Of a stretch of 37,189 bases of DNA, positions 1-7,980 are shown piece after piece. The notes under the pieces are model-generated. The model was not told the DNA's origin. It saw nothing but the letters and a program-made list of their open reading frames with translations, and made no database searches. Source of the stretch: Spirochaetota bacterium (GTDB lineage: Bacteria > Spirochaetota > UBA4802 > UB4802). Position 1 is the stretch's first letter; each line of letters starts with the position of its first letter. Location of the stretch: positions 1 through 37,189 of the forward strand of contig JAOAIH010000026.1 of NCBI GenBank assembly GCA_026414805.1, given 5' to 3'. Position numbers and translations under genes: made by a program.

Positions 1-73
1 GTACTATATACTATAAATAGAGTGTGTGAAATTTTTAGATGTATAGTATATAGGTATAATTTGGAGCTATACT

Positions 74-1090
74 ATGCTACAGCAGAAGAAATCACAGTTA
101 ACGGGCAGGCAAAAAGCTGCTATATTTCTGGTTTCCTTAGGTTCTGATGTTTCATCAGAGATTTTTAAACACCTGAGAGAAGATGAAATTGAGCAGCTTA
201 CATTTGAGATAGCCCGTTTAGATAAAGTAGAGCCTGAAGACAGGGACAAAGTCCTGATGGAATTTCAGGAATTGATGATGGCTCAGGAATTTATAGCCAC
301 AGGTGGCATTGATTATGCTCGCGAAGTACTTGAAAGAGCCTTGGGAACTCAGAAAGCTATAGATATAGTTAATCGCTTAACATCATCATTGCAGGTGAGG
401 CCATTTGATTTTATACGGCGAACAGACCCTAGTCATCTTTTAAACTTTATTCAAGGTGAGCATCCTCAGACAATAGCATTAATTCTGGCATATTTAGACC
501 CTCAGAAAGCGGCAACAATTCTGTCAGGATTAAACCATCAGATACAGGCTGATGTTGCACGGCGTATTGCTACCATGGACAGAACCTCACCTGATGTTTT
601 ACGTGAGGTGGAGCGTGTTTTGGAACGAAAACTATCTACTCTTGCAAGCGAAGACTATACTTCTGCCGGTGGTATTGATGCAATAGTTGAAGTTTTAACA
701 CATGTTGACCGTGGTACTGAAAAGATTATTATTGAAGCACTTGAGGAAGAAGATCCTGAACTGGCAGAAGAAATTAAGAAGCGAATGTTTGTATTTGAAG
801 ATATTGTATTGCTTGATGATAGGGCTATACAAAAGGTATTACGCGAAGTTGATACACAGGATCTTGCAAAAGCGCTGAAAGGTGTTGATGCCGAAGTACA
901 GGAAAAAATATTCAGGAACATGTCAAAACGTGCCTCAGCGCTATTGCGTGAGGACATGGATTTTATGGGCCCAATCAGGCTAAGAGACGTTGAAGAGGCC
1001 CAGCAGAAGATAGTGAATATAATCAGAAAACTTGAAGAAGCCGGTGATATTGTAGTAGCACGTGCCGGCGAGGAGGAACTCGTTGTCTAA
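74..1090 (+). CDS. fliG: Flagellar motor switch protein FliG
   Basis: FliG forms the rotor face of the flagellar C-ring that the MotAB stator pushes against, in the cytoplasm under the MS ring. The 338-residue length is normal for the family. The middle-domain signature EHPQ followed by TIALILAYL lies near residues 129-140, and the charged C-terminal torque helix follows the MFVFEDIVLLDD segment at about 238-249. A GGAG ribosome site lies 7 bases before the ATG. It is the first complete gene of a co-directional flagellar operon, with fliF expected just left of the window, and its end overlaps the start of fliH by 8 bases. Spirochaetes often have two FliG copies; this one sits in the operon position of the motile form. 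Confidence 0.97.
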   Translation: MLQQKKSQLTGRQKAAIFLVSLGSDVSSEIFKHLREDEIEQLTFEIARLDKVEPEDRDKVLMEFQELMMAQEFIATGGIDYAREVLERALGTQKAIDIVNRLTSSLQVRPFDFIRRTDPSHLLNFIQGEHPQTIALILAYLDPQKAATILSGLNHQIQADVARRIATMDRTSPDVLREVERVLERKLSTLASEDYTSAGGIDAIVEVLTHVDRGTEKIIIEALEEEDPELAEEIKKRMFVFEDIVLLDDRAIQKVLREVDTQDLAKALKGVDAEVQEKIFRNMSKRASALLREDMDFMGPIRLRDVEEAQQKIVNIIRKLEEAGDIVVARAGEEELVV

Positions 1091-2009
1091 GCTTGTATTT
1101 AAACCTACAGAAATTCAGGTTATTTCCGCTCCAAAGCAAATAGAATTACCTGAGAAATACCAGAAGAATGTTCTGGTTGACGAAGAATATGCCGAATTTG
1201 AGGTAGATGAAGAGGGCAATCCTGTTGAGGTATACCAGGGACCTTCTATAGAAGAAATGGAAGCTGAGCTTGAGCGATATCGGCGCGAAACAGAAGAAGA
1301 AGTTCGCCGGATGCTGGAAGAAGCGAAAGCTAAGGCAGCACAGATTGAAGAAGAAGGGAAAAAAGCAGCATTCCTTGAATTACAACAGGCGCGAGAACAG
1401 ATAAAAATTGAAATGGAGCGCTTCAAAATTGAATCAGAAAGGGAAATTGAGCGAGGTAAATTTGAAGCCGAAAAAATGATAAAAGAAGCAGAGTTAAAGG
1501 TTGCAGAGATAGAGCATGAAGCATATAAACGTGGATATGATGCTGGGCGTGAAGAAGGTTATAAAGAAGGACAAGCCGAAGTAATGCGACTCATTGATAG
1601 ATTGGGAACAATTGTATCAACAGCAGTAGACATACGTGATGATATTATTCGTTCATCGGAAAAGCTAATGACCGAAATGATACTGATGATTGCACGTAAA
1701 GTAATAAAAGATGAGATAGTTGAGCGAAGGGAAGTTGTCATTAACAATATTAAAGAAGCATTGCAGCGGGTGAAGGACAGAGATAGAATAGATATCAGAG
1801 TAAATTTTGCTGACCTTGATATGACAACGGCTCATAAGGATGAGCTTATTAAAATGATGGAGTCATTGAAGAAAGTTAATATTTATGAAGATTCACGGGT
1901 TGAACGTGGTGGATGTATTATTGAAACAGACGTTGGAGCTATTGATGCACGTATTTCAACACAACTTGAAGCTATTGAAGAAGCAATTCGCAATGCTCGA
2001 CCATTATAA
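1083..2009 (+). CDS. fliH: Flagellar export apparatus protein FliH
   Basis: FliH is the peripheral stalk of the flagellar type III export ATPase; it holds FliI and links it to the C-ring. The protein has a long Glu/Lys-rich coiled coil (about residues 55-150) with GxxxG-type spacing near the RGYDAGREEGYKEG stretch, then the conserved globular domain that resembles the ATP synthase delta/b subunits. I chose the TTG at 1083 because AGGAGG at 1071-1076 sits 6 bases before it; this start overlaps the fliG stop and implies translational coupling. A GTG at 1062 in the same frame would add 7 residues but lacks a good ribosome site. About 308 residues is similar to other spirochaetal FliH proteins. 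Confidence 0.9.
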   Translation: MSKLVFKPTEIQVISAPKQIELPEKYQKNVLVDEEYAEFEVDEEGNPVEVYQGPSIEEMEAELERYRRETEEEVRRMLEEAKAKAAQIEEEGKKAAFLELQQAREQIKIEMERFKIESEREIERGKFEAEKMIKEAELKVAEIEHEAYKRGYDAGREEGYKEGQAEVMRLIDRLGTIVSTAVDIRDDIIRSSEKLMTEMILMIARKVIKDEIVERREVVINNIKEALQRVKDRDRIDIRVNFADLDMTTAHKDELIKMMESLKKVNIYEDSRVERGGCIIETDVGAIDARISTQLEAIEEAIRNARPL

Positions 2010-2030
2010 TAAAGTAATCCAGAGGTTTGC

Positions 2031-3440
2031 ATGATTCAAATTCTACCTCATGAAAAAATTGATATATTTTCAAAGTATAAGGATGTGATTGAAGAAGTAG
2101 ATACAGTGCGTGCCACAGGAAGGGTTGAAAAAATAACAGGGTTAACGATTGAGTCACATGGTCCGGATGTACAGTATGGAGAATTATGTCGCATTAGATT
2201 GAAGAATGGGAATTACCTTTATGCAGAAGTAGTAGGCTTTAACAAAAATAAAATAATACTTATGCCAATAGGTGATATGAAAGGGGTAGTTCCAGGTGCT
2301 GATGTGTATGCAGTTGGTTCCCAGCTTTATGTGCCGGTTGGTGATGCACTTATAGGCAGGGTCATTGATGGTCTGGGAAATCCTATTGATGGTAAAGGTA
2401 AGTTGTTTTTAAAAGAAAGATACCCTGTGGACAATAAACCTCTGAGTCCATTAGAAAGAGAGATAATTGATTCTCCACTGCCTACTGGTATTAGAGCTAT
2501 CGACGGGCTAATAACTGTAGGCAAAGGACAGCGAATGGGGATTTTTTCCGGTTCTGGAGTTGGCAAATCAACATTGATTTCTATGATTGCGCGTAATACT
2601 GCAGCTGATATAAGTGTTATTGCGCTAATTGGTGAACGTGGAAGAGAAGCAAAGGATTTTGTAGAAAAGGAACTGCAGAATGAAGGTTTAAAACGCTCAG
2701 TGGTTATTATTTCAACTTCTGATCAACCACCAATGTTACGCCTTAGAGCGGGGTTTTTAGCTCATTCAGTGGCAGAGTATTTTAGAGATAAAGGACTGCA
2801 TGTTAATCTACTAATGGATTCTGTAACACGATTTGCTATGGCTCAACGTGAGGTTGGTCTTGCTGCAGGTCAACCCGCTGCTACTCGTGGTTATCCACCT
2901 TCTGTGTTTTCCTTACTGCCACAACTATTAGAAAGGGCAGGCAACAAAAAAGGGGCAGGTAGTATAACAGGTTTTTATTCAATTTTGGTTGAAGCGGACG
3001 ATATGAATGAACCCATTGCTGACGCAGTCAGAGGTATCCTGGATGGACATATTGTGCTGGACAGAAAGCTTGCACATAAAAATCATTACCCCGCTATTGA
3101 TGTTCTTGGATCAATATCACGATGTATGAATGACGTCATTGATGAAGAGCATAAAATGGCAGCAAATACATTCCGTAAGCTTTTGGCTGCCTACCGTGAG
3201 GCAGAAGACCTTATAATGCTTGGAGCCTATGCAAAAGGTTCTGATCCGGATGTGGATAAAGCAATTGAAATGAAGCCTGCTATTGATTCATTTTTACAGC
3301 AGGGAATTTATGAAAAAGACACGTATGAAAACATCAAGAACAGATTAATAGAATTAATGTTAGGAACAAAGGCTAAACCTGCAAAAAGACAGGAATTTGC
3401 TGCACGTACTCCTTATTTTGCCCAGAGGTCTGGGAGATAG
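2031..3440 (+). CDS. fliI: Flagellum-specific ATPase FliI
   Basis: FliI is the hexameric ATPase that energises substrate unfolding and release at the flagellar type III export gate. It resembles F1-ATPase beta subunits. The Walker A motif GSGVGKST is at residues 174-181, Walker B NLLMD near 259-263, and the VALIGERGRE-type segment (here IALIGERGRE) is present. The 469-residue length is slightly above the usual 440-450. An AGAGG site precedes the ATG. It lies 21 bases after fliH and 30 bases before fliJ in the same transcription unit. Confidence 0.97.
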   Translation: MIQILPHEKIDIFSKYKDVIEEVDTVRATGRVEKITGLTIESHGPDVQYGELCRIRLKNGNYLYAEVVGFNKNKIILMPIGDMKGVVPGADVYAVGSQLYVPVGDALIGRVIDGLGNPIDGKGKLFLKERYPVDNKPLSPLEREIIDSPLPTGIRAIDGLITVGKGQRMGIFSGSGVGKSTLISMIARNTAADISVIALIGERGREAKDFVEKELQNEGLKRSVVIISTSDQPPMLRLRAGFLAHSVAEYFRDKGLHVNLLMDSVTRFAMAQREVGLAAGQPAATRGYPPSVFSLLPQLLERAGNKKGAGSITGFYSILVEADDMNEPIADAVRGILDGHIVLDRKLAHKNHYPAIDVLGSISRCMNDVIDEEHKMAANTFRKLLAAYREAEDLIMLGAYAKGSDPDVDKAIEMKPAIDSFLQQGIYEKDTYENIKNRLIELMLGTKAKPAKRQEFAARTPYFAQRSGR

Positions 3441-3470
3441 TTTGTGAGGATAAGATATTTCAGGTAAAAA

Positions 3471-3914
3471 ATGAAGAAGTTTGAATTTAGATTGCAAAAG
3501 TTACTGGATTTACGGATTTCTAAGGAACATGCTATAAAAGCTGAGCTTGCTGGGCTGATTGCAAAGCAGAATGCAGAAATTGCTCTGCAGCAGGATTACA
3601 AAAGGAAAATTAAGGAATACTATAACAGGCTTTCCAATAAGATGCGTCAGGGTACGTTTTCATATTCCGAAGCACTGATGTGTGAGCGTTTTGCTTATAA
3701 TGCTGAAAAAGCTATTGCATTGTCGCAAAGAAGAGTGGAGCAGCTGCAGCCAGAAATTGATAAAGTTCGACAGCGCTTATTACAGGCTTCTAAGGAAAGG
3801 AAGGTAGTGGAACGCTTAAAAGAAAAGAAATATGAAGAATATATGTATCAGTATAACAGAGAAATGGCCAAAGAGCTGGATGATATAAACCAGAGAATGT
3901 ATAACAATGTGTGA
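3471..3914 (+). CDS. fliJ: Flagellar export chaperone FliJ
   Basis: FliJ is the central-stalk-like coiled coil that inserts into the FliI ring and escorts export chaperones. The protein is 147 residues, almost entirely predicted helix with heptad-like Leu/Ile spacing, begins KKFEFRLQKLLDLR (the typical FliJ opening FxFrLqklLdlr), and is rich in Lys, Glu and Arg. Position directly after fliI supports the call; in Borrelia the same position is occupied by flbA. Its stop overlaps the longest possible form of the next gene. Confidence 0.88.
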   Translation: MKKFEFRLQKLLDLRISKEHAIKAELAGLIAKQNAEIALQQDYKRKIKEYYNRLSNKMRQGTFSYSEALMCERFAYNAEKAIALSQRRVEQLQPEIDKVRQRLLQASKERKVVERLKEKKYEEYMYQYNREMAKELDDINQRMYNNV

Positions 3915-3924
3915 GGTTGAGCTA

Positions 3925-4275
3925 ATGGATATTCAGAGCATACAACAAGTTCAAAGTAGAATTAAAGAAATTAAAAGCAGGTTTAAAGCTATTCAGAATA
4001 CTTATTCAAGGGTATCTCCTTTTCCTGCTAGTGTTGTTACTAATAGTAACGTAACGCAATCCCCAAAAGAAGCTGATACAGCTGGCAGCACAGTTGAATC
4101 ACAAAAAAATAATTCAAACAATGTTAAAATAACAGATGAAATCTTGAAAAATGTTATAAATGCAAAGAACAAGAATAGTAAAGGTACAATTGATGTTGAG
4201 CAAATCCAAAACCTTTTGCAAAAAGCCATAACACAGTATACTGCTAACGGGAAAATATTCAATATAGAGGAATAG
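3925..4275 (+). CDS. Small protein of the flagellar operon, unknown function
   Basis: This 116-residue protein is not recognised. It opens with a helical segment MDIQSIQQVQSRIKEIKSRF, then a low-complexity Ser/Thr/Asn/Val linker (about residues 30-65) and a C-terminal helical segment ending in IFNIEE. A similar I-x2-RI-x2-I-x2-RF opening occurs, from general knowledge, at the N-terminus of some flagellum-associated lytic transglycosylases, but no transglycosylase domain follows here. I prefer the ATG at 3925, with GAGG 8 bases upstream, over the ATG at 3907 inside fliJ. It sits between fliJ and the flbB-like gene, so an export or periplasmic-flagellum assembly role is plausible but unproven. 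Confidence 0.65.
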   Translation: MDIQSIQQVQSRIKEIKSRFKAIQNTYSRVSPFPASVVTNSNVTQSPKEADTAGSTVESQKNNSNNVKITDEILKNVINAKNKNSKGTIDVEQIQNLLQKAITQYTANGKIFNIEE

Positions 4276-4310
4276 GCGATGCGTCAGTATTTTAATAAGA
4301 GGTTATAGCC

Positions 4311-4910
4311 ATGAAATTAGTATCAGATTCAACAAAAGTTATATACTTATCAATGATGATTATTTTTATCATCATTGTGGGGTTATTCTGGTTGGATTAT
4401 ATAGGTTTAATAAATATAGGAAAAATATATCATCACTATATTTCAAAGGAAGCACCTTCTGTGGTTGATGCTACTGATGATGAGCCCTCACTTATTGAGC
4501 GGGAAGAATTTGAAAAAGAAAAAGATAAACTGTTGCAAAGAATAGAAGACCTTGATAAGCGTGAAGCAAAGATTGTTGAAGCTGAAAAGATAATAGCAAA
4601 AGAAAAAGAAAAGCTTGAACAACTTCAAAAAGGTCTGGATCAGGAGAAAAAAGCATTAGAGCTGGAAAAGAAAAAGTATTCCGGGTATAAAAAGAATGTC
4701 ATGGATCTGGCAAAAAAAATTGAAAGCATCCCTCCTCAGGATGCTGTAGATATTATGGTTCAGTGGGAGGAGACGCTTATAATTGATGTATTACGTCAGA
4801 TTGACCAGAATGCTGCAAAAGAAGGCAGGATGAGCATTTCTACATATTTGCTATCGCTTATGCCAAAAGACAAAGCAAGCAGGGTAATGTACTTAATGAC
4901 ACAGCTATAA
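4311..4910 (+). CDS. flbB: FlbB-like periplasmic flagellar collar protein (MotE-like domain)
   Basis: The 199-residue protein has one N-terminal membrane segment (about residues 11-30), a strongly charged coiled coil (about 60-130, rich in Glu and Lys) and a C-terminal MgtE-N/MotE-like domain (SIPPQDAVDIMVQW to the end). This architecture and its place after fliJ match spirochaetal FlbB, the organiser of the periplasmic collar around the flagellar motor that supports stator recruitment and filament orientation. It ends only 2 bases before the converging engB gene, leaving no room for a terminator. The alternative is a generic MotE chaperone of the stator protein MotB. Confidence 0.78.
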   Translation: MKLVSDSTKVIYLSMMIIFIIIVGLFWLDYIGLINIGKIYHHYISKEAPSVVDATDDEPSLIEREEFEKEKDKLLQRIEDLDKREAKIVEAEKIIAKEKEKLEQLQKGLDQEKKALELEKKKYSGYKKNVMDLAKKIESIPPQDAVDIMVQWEETLIIDVLRQIDQNAAKEGRMSISTYLLSLMPKDKASRVMYLMTQL

Positions 4911-4912
4911 AA

Positions 4913-5494
4913 TTATTTACAGTGATCTTGAATCATTGCCAGGATTATATTTTTTCCCAATCCTGTTTTTGCGGATGTAGGAATAATAAATTCAGGATTG
5001 ATGTTGAGATTTTTACAAATACGCATAATTCCGTTATTAATATCGTTTTTTGAAACCTTATCGCATTTTGTTGCAAGAATCATTACATTGATATTATTAT
5101 TAAGAGCTTTTGCTATTATAGCTTGTTCGCTTTCATCCGGGATACGCCGTATATCTATCAGTAGAAAAAGAAGCTTAAGGTTAGTACGTGTTGTGATATA
5201 CGTATGAATCATTTCTACAAACTCTTGACGCTTGTCCTGCGAAACCTTTGCATATCCAAAACCCGGACAATCAGCAAAGCTTATTTTTTCGTTTATGCAA
5301 TAAAAATTAATTGTTTGGGTTACACCGGGTTTACTACCTGTTTTGGCAATGTTTTTTCTTCCCAGTATTGAATTGATGAGTGATGATTTGCCAACATTTG
5401 AACGCCCAACAAATGCAAATTCGGGCAATATGTATTTGGGATATTGAGTTACATTGCGAGCGCTAGTAACAAACCTAATACTATTGATTTTCAT
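4913..5494 (-). CDS. engB: Ribosome-biogenesis GTPase EngB (YsxC/YihA)
   Basis: EngB is an essential small GTPase that acts late in assembly of the large ribosomal subunit. All GTP-binding motifs are visible: G1 GRSNVGKSS at residues 30-38, the T of the GVTQTINF switch I stretch, G3 DCPGFG at 75-80, G4 TKCD at 142-145 and G5 TSAK at 173-176. The 193-residue length is typical. The start overlaps the end of the upstream rimI-like gene, suggesting coupled translation in an operon that continues to the enoyl-CoA hydratase. Confidence 0.96.
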   Translation of the reverse strand: MKINSIRFVTSARNVTQYPKYILPEFAFVGRSNVGKSSLINSILGRKNIAKTGSKPGVTQTINFYCINEKISFADCPGFGYAKVSQDKRQEFVEMIHTYITTRTNLKLLFLLIDIRRIPDESEQAIIAKALNNNINVMILATKCDKVSKNDINNGIMRICKNLNINPEFIIPTSAKTGLGKNIILAMIQDHCK

Positions 5495-5936
5495 TGTTAA
5501 TTATCTTTTCCATAAGGATAGCATTGTCAAAGTGATAGTAGTTCTTCCTAAATCCAACTTGATAAAAACCTAATGATGTATAAAACTCAATTGCACTGGT
5601 ATTGGTATCAGCTACTTCAAGAACGATTTTCTTTTGATTATTAGCATGGCCAATAATATGACTTATAAGTAATGTCCCAACTTTATTTCGTTGCATGTGG
5701 GGCCACACTGCAATCCGCAATATTTGGATTTCATCTGCAATATACCATGCAAGGGCAAACCCGGCAAATGCCATATCGATTTCGGCAACAAATAATTTGG
5801 AAAAATGCAAAGCCAATTCCCGTGAAAAGCTTTCAATTGACCATGCATTTTCCCTGAAGACATACATATCTAATGCTGCAATATCTTCAATGTCGCCATA
5901 ATGTGCAGGGCGAATCAAAATTTTATTATTTGACAT
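5481..5936 (-). CDS. rimI: RimI-like GNAT N-acetyltransferase
   Basis: This 151-residue protein has the GNAT fold: acetyl-CoA-binding core with the QRNKVGTLLI stretch (Q/R-x2-G-x-G/A-like), then LEVADTNTSAIEFYTSLGF and GFRKNYY, the C-terminal pattern typical of RimI, which acetylates the N-terminal alanine of ribosomal protein S18. WSIESFSREL near the N-terminus is also RimI-like. I chose the ATG at 5936 rather than the longer in-frame start at 6041, because the extra 35 residues would lie entirely inside the enoyl-CoA hydratase gene and do not resemble a GNAT. The only purine-rich site (AAAGG) is immediately next to this ATG, so initiation probably relies on coupling. Confidence 0.85.
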   Translation of the reverse strand: MSNNKILIRPAHYGDIEDIAALDMYVFRENAWSIESFSRELALHFSKLFVAEIDMAFAGFALAWYIADEIQILRIAVWPHMQRNKVGTLLISHIIGHANNQKKIVLEVADTNTSAIEFYTSLGFYQVGFRKNYYHFDNAILMEKIINNENQ

Positions 5937-5940
5937 CCTT

Positions 5941-6729
5941 TTATTTGTCTTGGAATTTTGCCTCACGCTTTTCAAGAAATGCGGATATACCTTCTTTTTT
6001 ATCTTCAGTTTCGCATAGCTTTCCAAATAGCTCGCGTTCATACGTTAACGCTGTATAAAATTCCATGGTATATCCTTGAGCTATCGCCTGCATTGCAGCT
6101 TTTATTGCCAGTCTGCTACGGGCAGCTATTGCCTTTGCCAATTCCTTTGCTTCATCAACTACTTTGCCTTTTTCAGTTGCCCTATTAACTACTCTGTACA
6201 ATTCGGCCTGTTTGCCACTAATAAAGTTGCCAGATAAAATAAGCTCATACGCTGCTCCTTTGCCAAATAAACGAGTGCTGCGCTGAGTTCCACCATATCC
6301 AGGTATAATGCCTAATTTGATTTCGGGCAAACCAAGTTGTGCTGATTCATCAGCCAGCCGTATATGGCATGCAAGTGCAAGTTCAAGACCTCCGCCAAGG
6401 CAGTAGCCGTTTATTGCAGCAATGAATGGCTTATCGGCATTTTCAATGATATTTAATATTTCCTGGCCGTTTTTAAGAAAATTAGCACCATCTTCTTTTG
6501 TATTTTGTTCTTTGATTTCATTAATATCAGCGCCAGCTACAAATGCTTTGCCAGCTCCTGTGACAATAACAACCCTGACTGCATTATTATCTAAAAGCTC
6601 ATTAATTGCGGTGCGCATATCCGCAAGAACAACGCGATTCAATGCATTCATTGGAGGATTGTCAATAGTCATCACTGCAATACCATTTTCAATAGTATAA
6701 TGACATTTTTTTTGTGAAGAATCTCCCAT
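5941..6729 (-). CDS. Enoyl-CoA hydratase / crotonase family
   Basis: The 262-residue protein is a crotonase-fold enzyme. Oxyanion-hole motifs AGADINEI (about residues 65-72) and GYCLGGGLELA (about 108-118) are intact, and both catalytic glutamates of true hydratases are kept (E116 in GGGLE, E136 in GLPE), so hydration of trans-2-enoyl-CoA is likely, in fatty acid or short-chain acyl-CoA metabolism. I chose the ATG at 6729 because AAGAGGTG lies 7 bases upstream; the longer start at 6789 has no such support. It carries one copy of the GGCGATAGCTC word (6078-6088). It precedes rimI and engB with a 4-base gap; a functional link to them is not obvious. Confidence 0.93.
   Translation of the reverse strand: MGDSSQKKCHYTIENGIAVMTIDNPPMNALNRVVLADMRTAINELLDNNAVRVVIVTGAGKAFVAGADINEIKEQNTKEDGANFLKNGQEILNIIENADKPFIAAINGYCLGGGLELALACHIRLADESAQLGLPEIKLGIIPGYGGTQRSTRLFGKGAAYELILSGNFISGKQAELYRVVNRATEKGKVVDEAKELAKAIAARSRLAIKAAMQAIAQGYTMEFYTALTYERELFGKLCETEDKKEGISAFLEKREAKFQDK
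6078..6088 (-). repeat. Iterated word GGCGATAGCTC
   Basis: Exact copy on the minus strand, inside the enoyl-CoA hydratase gene, read there as codons for Ala-Ile-Ala. Member of the dispersed GCGATAG family described in the findings. Confidence 0.8.
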
Positions 6730-6805
6730 AGTTGCACCTCTTGGAATTAAATTTTTATTAGATTTTTTAGTACGGTATGGGATTGTCAAGATTTAAATTT
6801 AGAAA

Positions 6806-7723
6806 TTATATGAATTGTGTTTCTTTATATTTTATAAGCCTGAACATTGTTACATTGTACGGGGTATCTATCGTATATTGCTTAGCAATGAGTATGAGAG
6901 CACCATTAATGGAATCTATTTCGGTTTTACGTTTGGCAAGTATGTCCTGCAGCATAGAGCAAAAATTATTTTGTGTGTTGCGGCACACAGTGACAGTTGT
7001 TTCAAACATAGTATCAGTATCTAAATTAATTCCATGAGCTGTGGCCACTGCCACTGCCTCAGCAATTATATTGTACATTATGTGCAATGTATAGTCACTT
7101 TTTATCAGGTGGCCGTTAGGAAGTCCAAGTAATGCACCAAGCGGGTTTATTGCGGCATTTATTATAGCTTTTTCCCATATTGCTCTTTTAGGGTCAGGGG
7201 CGATAGTTACTGACAGATTAGCCTCCTGTAGCAGCGAATGCACAATGGAACAATGGTAGGAGCTATCGCCACCAATTATTACAGAACCTTTGCCACCAAA
7301 CCGTACCAGTGAAGGATGCACTTTTGTTGCACCAATTGTTGTTGTTCCATAAACCAGTGGGTTGTGGATGATTGATGCAATGATTTCAACATTGCCAATG
7401 CCATTTTGTAAGGTTACAATAATTGCATCAGGCTTGATGTGTGGCTTTATGTTTTGGATAGCATCACTGGTAGCAAAACTTTTTGTAAATATAAAGATAA
7501 TATCGGCCACAGTAAGGATAGCAGGATCATCGCTTATTTCAGGAATGAATTGATACTGTTTGGAATCAATTTCAACCGTTAGCCCTTTTTTAAGAGCATT
7601 GACGATTTCCTTATTATTTTCTAAAATTACTATTTTATTGTTATGGTGAAGAAAATACGCAAATAGCGACCCCATTGCACCAGCGCCAACAATCCCTATT
7701 GTGTGTGCATTACGATTATTCAT
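6806..7723 (-). CDS. panE: 2-dehydropantoate 2-reductase family (PanE/ApbA)
   Basis: PanE reduces ketopantoate to pantoate with NADPH in pantothenate and coenzyme A synthesis. The Rossmann motif GAGAMG is at residues 13-18, TLQNGIGN is the conserved loop after the cofactor domain, and WEKAIINAAINPLGALLG contains the catalytic Lys; EIDSINGAL contains the conserved Glu and Ser. About 305 residues is the normal length. The ATG at 7723 starts two residues classes closer to the Rossmann strand than the possible TTG at 7759, and is preferred. Two repeat words (7199-7210 and 7260-7270) lie inside this gene. Paralogues with other 2-keto acids exist, so substrate is not certain. Confidence 0.87.
   Translation of the reverse strand: MNNRNAHTIGIVGAGAMGSLFAYFLHHNNKIVILENNKEIVNALKKGLTVEIDSKQYQFIPEISDDPAILTVADIIFIFTKSFATSDAIQNIKPHIKPDAIIVTLQNGIGNVEIIASIIHNPLVYGTTTIGATKVHPSLVRFGGKGSVIIGGDSSYHCSIVHSLLQEANLSVTIAPDPKRAIWEKAIINAAINPLGALLGLPNGHLIKSDYTLHIMYNIIAEAVAVATAHGINLDTDTMFETTVTVCRNTQNNFCSMLQDILAKRKTEIDSINGALILIAKQYTIDTPYNVTMFRLIKYKETQFI
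7199..7210 (+). repeat. Iterated word GGCGATAGTTAC
   Basis: Exact copy on the plus strand within the minus-strand panE-like gene, where the gene reads its complement as Val-Thr-Ile-Ala. Confidence 0.8.
7260..7270 (-). repeat. Iterated word GGCGATAGCTC
   Basis: Exact copy on the minus strand within the panE-like gene, 50 bases from the previous copy in the opposite orientation, read as Gly-Asp-Ser-Ser. Confidence 0.8.
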
Positions 7724-7980
7724 AGTATATTTCTTAGCATGATAATTATACTTTTGCAATAATTGTAAATATATATTTTACAAAATACTTCTATAGAGAG
7801 CAAATTTTTATAATAAAAATTTTTTAACTTGTGAAATGCCTTGTTATATGAATATGCTGATAATATTAAAATTTTGATAATCTGATAAAAATGTATTATT
7901 TTTATAGTAAGTTATAACTATTAAAATTTGATTATTGATTGACCATTGATGTAAATATAGTTAAAAAAGTGATTAATACT
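7724..7980. other. Divergent AT-rich intergenic region
   Basis: About 250 bases between the start of the panE-like gene (-) and the histidine kinase (+). The stretch is very AT-rich with many TATAAT-like and TTTTGATAAT elements, so promoters for both directions must lie here, but no -35/-10 pair stands out and no gene, hairpin or long repeat is visible. Confidence 0.5.

Noticed and set aside
655-957. Antisense reading frames within fliG, fliH, topA and other genes
   Set aside because: They are Ser-rich shadows of the opposite strand with no ribosome sites or families.
5937-6041. N-terminal extension of the RimI-like protein
   Set aside because: It lies wholly within the end of the enoyl-CoA hydratase gene and does not match GNAT sequence; the ATG at 5936 is better.
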